A stretch of DNA of 64,000 nt from Centroberyx gerrardi (Eukaryota > Chordata > Actinopteri > Beryciformes > Berycidae). This document shows, one piece after another, positions 17,801 through 29,277 of the stretch. Each line of letters opens with the position of its first letter. Position 1 is the first letter of the stretch. Made by a program: the position numbers and the translations under genes. The DNA lies in the NCBI RefSeq assembly GCF_048128805.1, contig NC_136017.1, forward strand, positions 5,664,307-5,728,306, in the 5' to 3' direction. The notes under the pieces are model-generated. The model saw only the letters and a list, made by a program, of their open reading frames with translations, was not told where the DNA came from and made no database searches.

Positions 17801-19635
17801 TTTCCCCCCTAAACACTGATTGTTAAACCCTTCCTAAGCGAAGACATTGTTATATTTAGGATTTATTTATGGGTATTAACTTATTTCGTTTACGTTATTC
17901 GGTGTAAAATGAGATTGTGTATTCTGGGGATTTTGACCAGCTGTCATTTTCTGCAAATAAATGTTTGGAATGAGATTATTTTTGCTTGAAATTACAATCA
18001 AATGTGGTCCATAGTTCATAAAAGAATATCAAAAGTTAAATTTTACACAGACACATACCCATAAACTAAAACTGAGAATTATGATGTAATTTCTTATTTT
18101 TTTTCCACAAATGTATCATCAACCATCACATAGAGTTGGCAAGGTGAAAAGGAAAGAAAAGGAATGGCAGTTTGAGTGTATTTCTTACCTTCGTCCACCA
18201 GGATGGCCAGGTTCCCGTCGGGAGAGAGACCCACGCATGTTATGTTCTTCTTAGTGGAGACTGGCAGCGTTTCAGATGTATTGCTTGAGGACAGAGAGGG
18301 AAATGTTTCAGTCTTGGGTTTATCATGATAAAAGTCAGATAGATGATAGATGTCACACAGCAGGGGAATGTTTGTTTACACTGACAATACACACTGACAA
18401 AAGAAAGTCAGGTTTCTTATATCGTGACCATTTTAGTAGCATATTCTCCTGAAAATTAATCCATACTACCTGCAATATTGAAAAAGGAGCATAGGTACAA
18501 CATCATCTTAAATTGGAGCAGGAGGACTGTCTTTCAATTTTCAAATATTTTCACAGATCATGCAACTACATTTCTTTCCAGATGTTTTTTTTTAAATTAG
18601 GAGCACTTGCAAATTTGTTAAAATTGTATTTAATGCAGCCAAATGCTTGTAACGTTTTTGTGGATATTTAAACTGTGAAATGCACTAATAAAATTGCAAT
18701 ACTACTGTAACAGCAGTTCATATTTGAATTTCTGTATTTTGTCATTTAATCCAGTGCTGATTAATTGTGCAATTAATTGTACACTCAGGATGTTTTACTT
18801 CTCTCTCTGGGAGGTTCAGTAGACCCAAACCAGCCCAGAAAAATGCACCACACACACCATGAGAGCATCTCCAGAGCTCTTCATCGTCCAGCAGTTTCAT
18901 TTATTTTTGGCTTACTTACTTCTTCAGGTCGAAGACAGAGATCCGGTTTCCTACTGGACTGATCACGGTGTTGCCATCTTTGGAAAAACTCAAATTCCCC
19001 TGACGATAGACGGCTCCGTACAGATTGGAAAACTAGAGTGAAGAGAAGAGTATTTTCTTAGTGCAGCCCAACACCGATACGTTGCCTTCTTTCGTCTATG
19101 GAGAAGACTTGACGCCGAACTCCATTTAAAAATCTGGCAATTCAATAGTTCCTTGCTTACCGGCAAACCTACATGACCGGTAGAGTATAACTTCAGACAG
19201 TTTACGATTCAATACGATCTTCTGTTAAATTCGGCATAGAGATCACCCACGAAGTAGCACTTTATTTCAATACAAACTCAACTCTTGCGACCGATTCATG
19301 CTGTTCGTTAATGCAGCCCACGGTGTATTTTGGTGGAAGAAAACGGGGGGAATAACGGCCGAACCATCTCAAACTTAGATTTTTATTGAAGTAAGTGCTG
19401 CTTGATGTATTTGATCTATGCCGAATTGAAGAGTGGCCTCTACTGATTCATAAAAATATTTATATCGTGTTGTACTTTCATGTAAACATTAACATGCCAA
19501 AGTTTTATATAGAGTTTGACATGAGGTTCTTTCCCATACAAGATTTGGATGTATCTGGGCTAACTGCAGTCCAGTGTTGCTAACAGTCAGTTAGCTATCT
19601 AGCAGTGTCTCACTTACCCTATAAGCGAACTTCAT
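5858..19635 (-). CDS. pwp2: PWP2 (UTP1), UTP-B subunit of the SSU processome
   Basis: PWP2 is a nucleolar scaffold that binds early 18S pre-rRNA with U3 snoRNP. The 21 exons (plus coordinates, in order of translation) are 19618-19635, 18920-19032, 18189-18283, 17429-17528, 17173-17316, 16203-16338, 15208-15437, 14164-14307, 13959-14029, 13549-13685, 12495-12643, 12118-12265, 11837-11987, 10857-11037, 10231-10378, 9503-9611, 8902-8967, 8079-8297, 6877-7027, 6325-6399 and 5858-6026. They sum to 2754 nt, or 917 residues plus TAG, against about 919 in human. All phases agree. Two tandem WD40 propellers fill residues 1 to about 690. An acidic insert of Glu/Asp lies near 238-253, an Utp12-type helical domain near 745-860, and an acidic tail near 886-897. 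Motifs such as DETTCIDWTDDS, HFFNKEGDFNNLTAA and HFKPEIRVSSLRFSPTG are diagnostic. Exon 1 is only six codons (MKFAYR), as in other vertebrates. No damage is seen. Confidence 0.97.
7627..7833. mobile_element. Fold-back (MITE-like) element in pwp2 intron 18
   Basis: An imperfect inverted repeat of about 205 bp. The outer arms carry gtaataacttgtca and its complement tgacaagttatta. The middle arms carry ccctctaaat/atttagaggg and the inner ones aatgtaataaaac/gttttattacatt. No open frame is present. It is probably a non-autonomous DNA transposon. The boundaries are approximate. Confidence 0.6.
9147..9351. mobile_element. Short inverted-repeat element, copy 1
   Basis: The ends carry gatgaaaaccttgtatttcc on the left and ggagttacaaggtttttaca on the right, which are complementary over about 25 bp. 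The core includes ttatccaatggggttttgaa. A second copy with the same ends and core lies at 24697-24933 in pjvk. A related fragment in opposite orientation is near 58090. It lies in pwp2 intron 16 and is non-coding. Confidence 0.6.
15830..16100. repeat. Dispersed repeat, copy in pwp2 intron 6
   Basis: This stretch shares a series of motifs in the same order with 47995-48260 in a col5a2 intron: gtaaatctgtaaat, the agtagaaactctt block, a T-rich run, and a ttccctttgg-like end. The gene strand of pwp2 runs opposite. It looks like the 3' tail of a retroposed or dispersed element. Similarity was judged by eye and limits are approximate. Confidence 0.45.
17535..17560 (-). repeat. (CA)13 microsatellite abutting pwp2 exon 4 acceptor
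   Basis: On the pwp2 strand this is (TG)13 followed by gtacAG and then exon 4 (17429-17528). The repeat takes the place of a normal pyrimidine tract. It ends six bases before the exon. Confidence 0.95.
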
Positions 19636-19793
19636 TTTATTAAATATTCCTTAGATTCCGTGCATTCAGTGCCTACTAGCGATATATCCCGGTGATAATA
19701 TTAATGCATGGCTCATGTTAAACAGGCTTCATTCTCAACTGTCCATGCATCCTCTTCCAGCTCCACACGTGTTTTGCGTTTTGTTGACACTTG

Positions 19794-19805
19794 ACACTTC
19801 CGGGT
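19794..19805 (-). promoter_or_regulatory. ETS-type site in pwp2 promoter
   Basis: The 12-mer acacttccgggt reads ACCCGGAAGTGT on the gene strand and lies 159 bases upstream of the pwp2 start. It is identical to the site upstream of eed. No TATA box is evident, consistent with a constitutively expressed ribosome-biogenesis gene. Function is inferred. Confidence 0.5.
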
Positions 19806-21981
19806 TGGTTTCAGAATTAAACTCGCGACACTGCTCCCCCTAGCGGCAAGGAGTGCAAATGAATGAAAGTAAAAAACCATGGCACATCAATCTTTATTCA
19901 AGACAAAATCCAGTCCCAAAAGAAAATTAACAAAAACGAGAGTAAAGAAACCACTGGTGAAAAAACACAATTCAAAAACAAGATCTATTCAAGTCTTTGG
20001 AACTATAGGACGATGCAACAGTTTGTTCTTGTAACCTTCCTCATATCTCTAATGAAAAATCATTATAATAATCATATGATATTCCCATTCCCATAGTGTG
20101 TCTGTGGTAATTATTGTACTTTATGGATCTGTTTGATCTCCTATGGTATCTCTATAATATTCCTATATTATATGCATGGACCTACAGTTTTGTTGTGATA
20201 TTTCTATCCTATAGTATCCTTCTAAAATGTATTATAGGATTGCTATAGCTCTTTTTCATAAGGTATTTGTCCTCCCATAAGGACAGGACTGAAACATTAT
20301 ATGCTTGTTAGACTGCAATTAAGAGATAGTGTACTGGAGTATGAGAGAAGCCTAAATATGACAGAGGATTTTCACACTTTCTAAAATTGTAGCCAAATTT
20401 GGGTTAAAATTAGTGGAAGTCTAGTGTAAGAATGAGTTAAGTGTCATGTCAAACGCCTGTGTCAAACACTGAGATGTTTTTGACCATCTTCAAGTAGTAT
20501 TCAGTAGTAATAAATAGTAATTTTAAATACAAGTACAACTCAAAAAACATTTCGTAATTCTTTGTAAACAGAATTCTCATTAAAAAGACAATTCAAACAC
20601 AACTGCAGGACTTTCAAACTGTCAGTGGTGCGAGTGGAAACAGTCAAATATCACCCGTCATTCACTATCACCTCAGCTGAACACACACACACACACACAC
20701 ACACACTAGACACAGTGAAAACAAGCCCTGCTCGAAATAAATGACACACTTGGAACCGAGCAAAACCAGGCCGCCCTCTCTGGTCGCTGCCTCGCTGGCC
20801 TTCACACGATCCCTCTTGTCCATTTTTAATACCCTCGCTGAATAATTCAGGATGTTTAGTTGTGCTTGTTCGCCTCTGGCAGCTCCACACACAGCACACG
20901 TGTGGAAACGGGTCAGTGTGAAGGGTGTATACTGTCACACCATAAAGTGAGATATCATACCATATTTTATATTTACATGTTTGACTGAAAGCATTGGCTG
21001 ATGAGGTGGGTGTGTTGGCTGGAGGTGCGTGAGCTGCAGTGGGAAATGGAAATGTCGCTGTGTGTCTACGTGTTCGAAGGTTTCGGGGTGTTTTTGCTCA
21101 AGGACACTTCAACAGGACGCACATGGACACACACATTGGCTGGGGAAGGAACCCGTGACCTTTCGGTGATGGGATGGTCTCATCTAGCCGCTAACCGTGC
21201 ATTCACACTGCAAGCAACATGATCAATAAGTCACCGGAAGTACATTAATTTCCTATAGAGCTGAGCGACCAGAGACCCTTGTTGCCCTACTGATGTGATT
21301 TAGCTTCATGAAGAAATACCTCATGTAATGAAAAATATCTTCTTCTTTTTTTATCATTTTGCCAATGTTGCTGGACTTACTGTACACCTATTTACCAATA
21401 CGGGCCAAAAATTACAAAAAAATTGCTTTCTAGAAACAGACTCTTTCCGGTAAACAGCACATTTCTGTCGATGACTCATCAGGGGCAGTAACAAAACTTT
21501 CACCCAATTAAATTTTGAGAACCGTTGGAATTATTCCCCCAAACCCCCGCCATTTGTTTCTAACTCAGTTCAGCTGCAACATGGGTCTTTAATCCCACAT
21601 AGCAAAATGGACAACAAGTTGATTACAGCTAGTCAAAGCTTCCAATTTCTTTTATTTTAAAGGCTACAGGAATAAACGTCAGCAAAACAGCTTGGAGGAC
21701 GGTTGCATTGCAGCTGCTGCACATCGTTTAAACCTTTTAAAGTCTTTGTCAAGTTTTGTTTCGCTAGCTAGCTAACTGTAGCAACTCGACGGTAAACAAG
21801 TTGAGCAGCAGTGTCAGGCTGTGCCCAGTGAAATCTGACTGGTTTGAATGACGACAGTTCACAGCGTCTCTGCCATTTTCTACCCAACTGTTGGGTTTAA
21901 ATTTCTCCAGACCTCCATTGTTTGAACTGGAGGTGTAGCTACACAAGATTAGCTTGAAAGTATTGGGTTTTTTTCTGTTAA

Positions 21982-22284
21982 AGACCCCATGAAATGGCAT
22001 TTTTACTTCCATGGTTTGATGCATTTCCTATTGAAACAGGATGTTGGGGCGGGACATAATGCAGTGAGAGATCATTCAAGTCTAAACCAATGGAATATGA
22101 GTCAAGGAGAGAAAGGCAATTTTATTTGATTGGAGGGGTGCAGAGGGGCAGGACTGTTCAAAAATCTGATGGTTTTATTGGTTAGAAATTTGTATTTGCG
22201 CCTACTAGTGCAGCATGAGGTCACCATGAAAGATACTCTGTTTTCCAGGAAGTAAAAGTAACGGGAGTTCATTTCATGGGGACT
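21982..22284. mobile_element. TTAA-bounded inverted-repeat element A
   Basis: The left end reads TTAA then agaccccatgaaatgg. The right end is the complement of agtccccatgaaatg followed by TTAA (22285-22288). The arms also share ttttacttcc/ggaagtaaaa. The element is about 303 bp with no coding potential. TTAA flanks are typical of piggyBac-type insertion, but TTAA is itself a palindrome, so it could be part of the arms. Confidence 0.6.
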
Positions 22285-22476
22285 TTAACGTGTTGGAAGG
22301 CAATATTAAAGCAGCAAAATATAGTGTTTGCCTGTTCAAAACGTTGCTGCAGACCGCCACATAGATGCAATCCAAGCCTCTGGCCCCGCCCAAAATTGGA
22401 TAGAACAGACTGACCCACCCACCAAGCCGCTCGCAGTGTGAACGCACGGTTAACAGGCACCTTAACACCTCTGTTT

Positions 22477-24336
22477 TCACCTCAGCGTTTTGTGCCAGAG
22501 GTCGAAGCACGGCACCACGTGCAGCCGAACGTATTTGTGGCCCCCGGTGGAGCACTCCAGACAGCCGTACACCGTCTCGCGCCGCTGGTTGCCCATGCCG
22601 CACAGCGCGCACGGCCCCTTGGGGATGTTGTGGTTCAGGAGGTTGACGCGTGTGTGGGAGCCCTCCCGCAGGTAGGCGGTGGACACGTCCGTCATGCTGG
22701 CGGCTTTCTCGTAGTAGTCGGTCACCATGTCGTCCATGTAGGTGTCGGAGTGGGTGAGCTCCTCGAATGTCCGGTCGTCTGCCAGGGTGGGCGGGAGGTG
22801 GAGGAGGAGATGCATGTCCAGCATTTGGAAAAAAGGGACAGGTGAAAGCAGGCAGGTAAGCAAGTTAACAAATGTGTGAGTAACAATGACAATACCAGGA
22901 TAAATACTACTAGTAACCAATTCACTACAAATTCACTACAAATACCTTACAAAAAAGAACAGAGCAATCCTATAATAAATGCTATATGTATAGATACTAT
23001 ACAAATATTGAAGCAAAACTATAAGGCATATTATAGGAGAATTATAGTGATATTATATTGAATTTTCTACTACTACTTCCACTGCTACTAGCACTACAAC
23101 TACTACTACTGATAATAACACCGGTGCTATAATTAAAACTACTACTGTTACCACGACTAATGCACTTTATTCATCATAAATAATGTTTATACACAAAGTT
23201 ACACATTGCTAATATGTTAGAATATAGCCAAATCAGGAAGTATGAGAAACAATTAGCACAGAGTGGATTATATGGTCAGAGCCGTCCACACCGTACCTGC
23301 CCTGAAGGGGTTTCCGTAGACGATCCCAGACAGGAACCTGCGAAGTCGACCCATGGAGAACCGACCGATGAAACCGCCCAGCTGCTCCCTGATCTGCTCC
23401 TTCTCAAACCCCCCGCAGGACTCCGGAGCCACGCAGATATCTGCCACAGAAGAAGAAAGTACCTGAGTGTTTACGTCTTTGTATCTGTATTTGTTATTCA
23501 ATCCGCTCCCTGTTATCCAATTCATATGAGTCTTTCCCTGCCACTTTGACTTTGTTTCTCTTTCTTTCTTTCTTTCTTTCTTGAGCGTTCATTCATTGAT
23601 TGACATGTACAAAGCACCACAGATTCAGCAGGGTTTCCTACCGAGTCGTCCGTCCAGCCGAACAAACAGCTCACAGATGCTGAAGGCGATGGTGGTGTGA
23701 GCCGGGATGACGATGGCCTTGTCTCGACCTTTGGGGTTCCTGCCGTCGTCAATCTGAAACTGCAGCAGAGCGGAAAGTCGAATGTCACACACAATAAATA
23801 TAAGTTCAATGACAACAAAGCATGACTATGCAGAATTGTGTTTATTTCCACAGATCTTTCTAGCAATGGCATTGGCTTGCCAGAATGTAAACAACAATTT
23901 CAAAATGTCATTACAACGTGCAAATAATATAACTTTAATGGAGAGAAATGTATCTATCTATCTATCTATCTAAAATGTAGCTAATATCGCAATTCATTTT
24001 TCCTGCCGTACCATATGTATTGTCACATGTCACATTGTATTGCGATATATTGAATTTCGATATATCGTCCCATCCCTAGTCATCAGCCATTCAGCCGTTC
24101 TAACCTTCTAATAGGGTAACGGAGTCAGGTGTCAGAGGTGCTTCCTAATGTTTGTGGGATGGATGGATGGATGGATACAGGGGGGAGGGGAGAGAAATAT
24201 ATAGAGAAAGAGAGAGTGGGAGAAAGAAAGAAAAAGAGGATAAAGATGTAGAGGAAAAGATGGTGGGGGGAGGGAAAGAAAGAGAGAAAAGAGGAGATGA
24301 AAGGGCCTTCAGAATGGTCACAGTAAGGTAAAGAGG

Positions 24337-24376
<40 letters not shown>

Positions 24377-27300
24377 CCTCATGGTAGTCCGTCTCATGCC
24401 GGCGTGGACGGTCAGAGAGCACTGCCGCGTGGTGCGGATGCTCTCCATGACGACGCACAGAATGCTCCGCCCACTCTCCTTGGACTGACGAATCAGGCAG
24501 TGATCCAGGTCCACTTTCCTAAAAACAGGAAGACAGTCTCCTTCAATCAAACGCTGCCTTGCACTGTCCCCCTTGCATTGAGGTCCAGAAGTTTGTGTGC
24601 CTATATATATATAAGGTGATAATTTATGCATAGGGAAAGCCTCTTCTCACATTCCCTCATTCACAGGGAGGTCAGAGGTCACGGCTCTACTTATCGCTGT
24701 TGTTGGGTGAAAACCTTGTATCTCCAGAATGTAAACTTTTCAGGAAGTAGGAAAAGTAGCCTTGTTTTCAGCTTGACCACCATGACTTTTTGCGTTTTAT
24801 CCAATGGGGTTTTGAATAAACTCAAGACCTTATAGACTTATCTCAACCCATAGAGGAGCCTACAATCCTTCAATTGAAGTTAAAGCATGAAACTCACCAA
24901 AATTGGAGTTATGAGGTTTTCACCTGACAGTGTTATGTTACTGAATGTGTCTATGCACCAATGTCTCCAAAAAACATTCCTGTATATTCATTATAATTGT
25001 CAAATAAAGGAATTCTTGCGTCTGGGTTTGATATGACATGGGTTTAAAATAATGTCTTGGCATTTTTTGTGTCTTTAGCACTTGGTTGACAAAACAGACT
25101 GGATCATCTACAGTATGATTTAGTGATATTGATTAATGAATGTCAGATCATTATTTTTTTTCCTCAAAGTGGATATATATTTTGGAACTTAACTCCTCCT
25201 GACAGGTGACTCTGCAGCTACTTGTACCGAGTGAACTTCTCTCCCCTCAACGATGAAATAAATAATTAATCAAAAAATAGATCATTTTTCTAGATCATTA
25301 ATAAAACATTCGACCAAGACTGAACTTAAGCTAATCAGCCTTAAGTGATGAGGGTTAGCAGCCTTACATGCTATGCAGATCGGGATGCTTTTACACCCAG
25401 CAGATGGGAACCAAAATCAGCAGATGATGAATGATAAGAGCCACCTGCTGCATGGCTGTTGGAGGGAGCCACCTGCTACTATAATATGCACACTCAACGT
25501 TTTGGCAGCTCACAGAAGCTACTAGAATATTTACCTGAATATCATTCCCCAATTCATTTTGATAGCATCGTATAATGGCTGTAGAAAAATGAGACCATGC
25601 ATAGAAAATTGGTTTATTCTGTGTGTCTTCCTGTGTGTTTATTTTATTTGTCCCCAGGTATGATTTCTGTGCAGGATTGACTTAAGGCACAAAGACAGAG
25701 CCTCAACCAAAACAGAAAGTGCATCATTAGCCATGTTAGCTAGCATTAGCTTGTGAGCTAGCGTGTACATTTTCCATCAGAGCAAGGGTTTCCTGATGAA
25801 ACTTGAAGTGTATTTTTTAAAGTATACAATGTACAAACACTGGTAAACTTTAGTATACTTTTAAGCGTACTATTTTGTTACTTGTTGGGACTAATTGGCC
25901 CACTTTTTAGTTTCTAAAAGTGTACTTGTGGGTATAGTTTAAGTTAACATTACGTTTATATCTGTAGGATACTTGAGGTTGGCTCACACAATGCTACAAG
26001 TGTACTAAGGTATATTTGAACTTCTTGTGACTCAATTGGACTACTTTTAAGTTGACTTAAGTATACTTCTAGTATCATTAAAAGTACCAGTACAAGCCTA
26101 AGTATACTATTCTCCAACTAAAGTAGAATAAAAGTATACTCTCTCGTCTTTGAGACAGTGATGTAAAACACGAACACTAATGGATCCCCTTACCACATGT
26201 GAAAACCCACACGTGTATTCAAAGCACATGTGGTTTTCATTTGTGAACATGTGAAATTTCCCATTGACATTTTCACCTATGAACAGTCTCGTGAAATTAC
26301 GTTTTCACATGTGAAATAAATACTGACATATCTAATGGCAGGTGAAAATGTGGAAAAAACGTTCACACGGAAAAATAATCTTCATCTAGAAATAAGTAAG
26401 AATAGTAAAAACTGTATGACATCAGAATACAATGTGAGAAAAATAAAACCAAAAAACCAACATGTGTCCAGAAACCACAAGTGCTTTGAATTCACATGCA
26501 GGTTTTCACAAATGGCTGCCAAAGTCATCAAATTTTAAATTCTACTGATAGCAGCTAGGCTACATGTTCATAAAGAAATGTTATTTGTATGCCACACTTT
26601 TTATATTACATGTTATTCTCTCTCCATGTGGATGCTGGTTATTATCTTAGGGATAATAACGATGAATTTAACATGAACTGACTTGACTTTAAACCAAAGA
26701 AATAACACAATATCAGCTATACAGAGCATAGCCTGTGTTAAAGTCAGACTGTGTGTATTCTGGTACCTGGAGTTGAGCTCCCGCAGTAAGGTGGGCACCT
26801 CCACCTCGTGCTTGGTCACGATGCCGAAGGAGGCTTTGACCGCCACAGAGTCCGACCCGCTGATGTTGAATCCCACATCGTTGATGAGGTGATTTCCTAA
26901 TTTGCCGTTGAGGGCCACGTCGGATTTGTCCTCGTAGTTGAGGAGCTGATAAGAGGACACTCCTGTTTTAGAAAAGAGGTTGTGATGAAGTCATGCTGGG
27001 GAAAACTACCCAATTACTAGAGATCAATAGTTTATCTTATCTTAAAACGCTGTGAATCGCTGTGAAGCTGTAAGGTTTTGAAAGCTCTGCCCTTTAAAAG
27101 AAAAAAGTGCTTTACAGAATGTTTTTTTTATATGGAGTAGAACAATGAGTGAACAGGCAGGGTTTCAGTGTCTTACTCTAGGACACTTAAGCAGGACACA
27201 TGGCTGTTGGACTGAACCAGTGACCAGACACCTGTTGGCTGCCTGTTAAATTACGAACAGGATGACCTGTCTGACAACTAGGCCAACCTGCTGCCCTGTT

Positions 27301-29277
27301 GGCCCAATGGACCTGTAACTGAGGAGTTTTATTCCAAAATGAGGTATCAACCATGTCAAAAAAGTGACACCTGCTCTTACGAAATAATTCATAACTTAAA
27401 ATTTCAAAAACTATATTTTTTAAAGGATATTTTATTTTTTATTTAACCTTTATTTTACCAGGTAGTCACTTGAGATCAATGATCTCTTTTTCGAGCAAGA
27501 CCTGGCCAAAATGGCAATGTTTAAAAAACAAACAAACAAGACACAAACACAGACAAGAACATAAAAGGCAAAGTGGCGCAAGGGGATAAATTTGAGCTGG
27601 AGCGGACAAGATTGGGTAAAAAAGGTAGGGTAAGAAAGAGGAGGGAAGGTGAGGCTGAGTATAACATCACATTATACAGTGAAGCATCGACATTCTCCCA
27701 TCTCATTCTTTAAAATGTCCATAATTTGAGCTTTAAAATCAGATATTGTAATGAAAGCCTGTAGTTTCAGAGTTTTTTGAAGTCCATTCCAGGCAGAGGG
27801 AGCAGAGAACATGAAGGCCCTTTTCCCAAACTCAGTGCGGTTTCTGGGTACTGAGGCATATAAATAGTCCTGTGATCGTAAGCTGTAAGATGGGTTTGAT
27901 GTGATAATGAAGTATGAACAGAGGTAAAAAGGAAGCTGACCAATGATTGCTTTATAAATGAAGGTGTATTTGAGCTCTCAAGCTCTTAACAAAAATGTTT
28001 TTAGGCTACATACTTGATCGTCTGTATTCTAGAGGTATAGATATATCTTCAGTTTTTTCCCTTCCAAAATGGATGTATAGCATTTTGGAAATAAATTTTT
28101 GCAATCACCCTGTGCTGTAATGAACATTCCCTGATTCTGCTTCCCTCTGTAGATGGATTATAATAACCAAATTTACTGATAAATGCTGGTAAGTTTGTGA
28201 TACTTTGGCCTGTAAACATCAAGTCTTCTATTGTAAAAAGACAACTGATAACATAATAAAAGCAGCCGGTGAATTTCTGGTGGATGAGCAAGTTAATTTG
28301 CTGCCCTGATCCACTTTAGTTTGTAGCATACAAAGGGACACAATTCAACGTATTAAAATTTGATCATTTTCATGCCAAAAATATAAATATTCAGTGTTTC
28401 ACCCCCAGAATTTTGTCCTTGTCAGGGTGGAAAAGCCTCTGAAACAGCATTTAGACCATCATGGGACACTAAAACTCTCCACTGAAACCCAGACTGATGA
28501 AATTCTTTCAGGGTTATCAGCTCTTTAAGGCAGAGTGACCCACCACACCTATTGAATGGTAGGACAAACTCTGGGATAAATTAGGCTTTTAAATGAAGAA
28601 TTAAGTAACAAAACTCATAATTTAACAACTAAATGAATAAACGCTCAAAGTAAATGTTTTTCCAGACTGTTTTTCTGCAGCTGTGGTCAGGGAGGAACCT
28701 CCATCATATCAGTGATGAACAACATGACTGACCGATATCCGATATTTAATAAAAGGCCAATATATTAGCAAACTGATATATCATTCTAACCCTAGTTGTA
28801 GGTGCTGCCCTTCACAGAGAAATGGGAGCTTGAAATCATGAGTCATTCAGAGTAGAGTGACAGTTTTCACATCCCATATAACAAATTGAACCTTTTTCAT
28901 TTGCATTTTTTACCCACTTAAACAAAAAAAAATGTAACTTCAACCACAGAAAACCTGATTATAACATTTCAGTATGTAAACAACCACTTCTGTTCCTAAA
29001 TGTTGAATTGAAACATATAATTCTCAGGTCACAAACTGTTAACTCCATGATTTTCCGTCACTGTACCTGCGGTGATCTCCTTCTCCCCCACCAGGATGTC
29101 TTTGAGGGAGAAAGCTGTGGAGGCGTACTTGACCTTCTTCCAGAAATGCTTCTTCCTCCTCCTGGTGACCAGGCTGAGGGGCTGGTAGCGGTCGGCCTCG
29201 CTCAGGCTCGGGACGGGGATCAGCCTCCCCGTGTCCCCCACCTGCTTCACAAAGTTCTTAGTGGCGGCTGCGAACAT
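22477..29277 (-). CDS. pjvk: Pejvakin (DFNB59), gasdermin-family protein
   Basis: Pejvakin is a gasdermin-related protein of hair cells and auditory neurons linked to peroxisome dynamics under noise stress; human mutations cause DFNB59 deafness. Six exons (plus coordinates, in order of translation) are 29067-29277, 26767-26962, 24377-24518, 23642-23753, 23297-23440 and 22477-22778. All are in phase and total 1107 nt, or 368 residues plus TGA, against 352 in human. Residues 1 to about 250 form the gasdermin N-like domain; [14 protein letters not shown] and [15 protein letters not shown] are diagnostic. The C-terminus keeps the pejvakin zinc-finger-like cysteines: CALC (325, 328) and CLEC (341, 344). 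The positions of human T54 and R183, both mutated in deafness, are conserved as T54 and R183. The C-terminal middle (residues 230-300) diverges most and includes a few extra residues. The first ATG follows no in-frame upstream ATG, so the start is firm; 5' non-coding exons may lie further right. Confidence 0.96.
24339..24374 (-). repeat. (GT)18 microsatellite at pjvk exon 3 donor
   Basis: On the pjvk strand the exon 24377-24518 ends and the intron begins GTACACAC, so a (CA)18 run starts at intron position +3. The 5' splice site therefore lacks the usual GTRAGT consensus. Confidence 0.95.
24697..24933. mobile_element. Short inverted-repeat element, copy 2
   Basis: The ends are gtgaaaaccttgtatctcca and its near-complement ggagttatgaggttttcac. 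The core contains ttatccaatggggttttgaa, shared exactly in order with the copy at 9147-9351. It lies in pjvk intron 2 and is non-coding. Confidence 0.6.
25795..26155. repeat. Stretch dense in AGTATACT palindromes
   Basis: About 360 bp contains many variants of agtatact, such as aaagtatacaatg, agtatacttttaag, taagtatacttct and aagtatactctc. It resembles a dispersed fish repeat of unknown class. It lies in pjvk intron 2. No open frame is convincing. Confidence 0.5.
26190..26518. mobile_element. Inverted-repeat element with CACATGTGAAAA motifs
   Basis: The left arm (about 26190-26245: cacatgtgaaaaccc, attcaaagcacatgtggttt) is complementary to the right arm (about 26460-26518: aaccacaagtgctttgaat, cacatgcaggttttcac). 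The spacer carries more ttcacatgtgaaa palindromes. This is probably a non-autonomous transposon in pjvk intron 2. Limits are approximate. Confidence 0.55.
27430..28310 (-). mobile_element. Non-LTR retrotransposon (LINE) 3' remnant
   Basis: On the minus strand a decayed reading frame includes [20 protein letters not shown], then [20 protein letters not shown], then [14 protein letters not shown], and stops at 27672. This is the familiar C-terminal tail of reverse transcriptase proteins from fish LINEs. It is followed by the 3' sequence ending tacctggtaaaataaaggtt (complement of 27437-27462). The upstream part is frame-shifted and no catalytic domain remains. It sits in pjvk intron 1, in the same orientation as the gene. 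It is a dead copy. Confidence 0.75.

Larger units (their letters stand above)
19636..22476. other. Intergenic: pwp2 promoter and pjvk 3' flank
   Basis: About 2.8 kb. It holds the pwp2 promoter (19636-19830), a repetitive AT-rich stretch with many 'tcctatag/ctatagga'-like words (20090-20280), a short (CA)n tract (20683-20706), and a GC-richer patch with an open minus frame (20668-20892) that I cannot assign. Also present are a dispersed 'gctcaaggacacttcaacag' repeat fragment (21098-21190) and a TTAA-bounded fold-back element (21982-22284). Apart from that unassigned frame, no convincing gene is seen. Confidence 0.55.

Noticed and set aside
22438..22845. 135-codon plus-strand frame over the last pjvk exon
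   Set aside because: Antisense of the well-supported zinc-finger-like pjvk exon.
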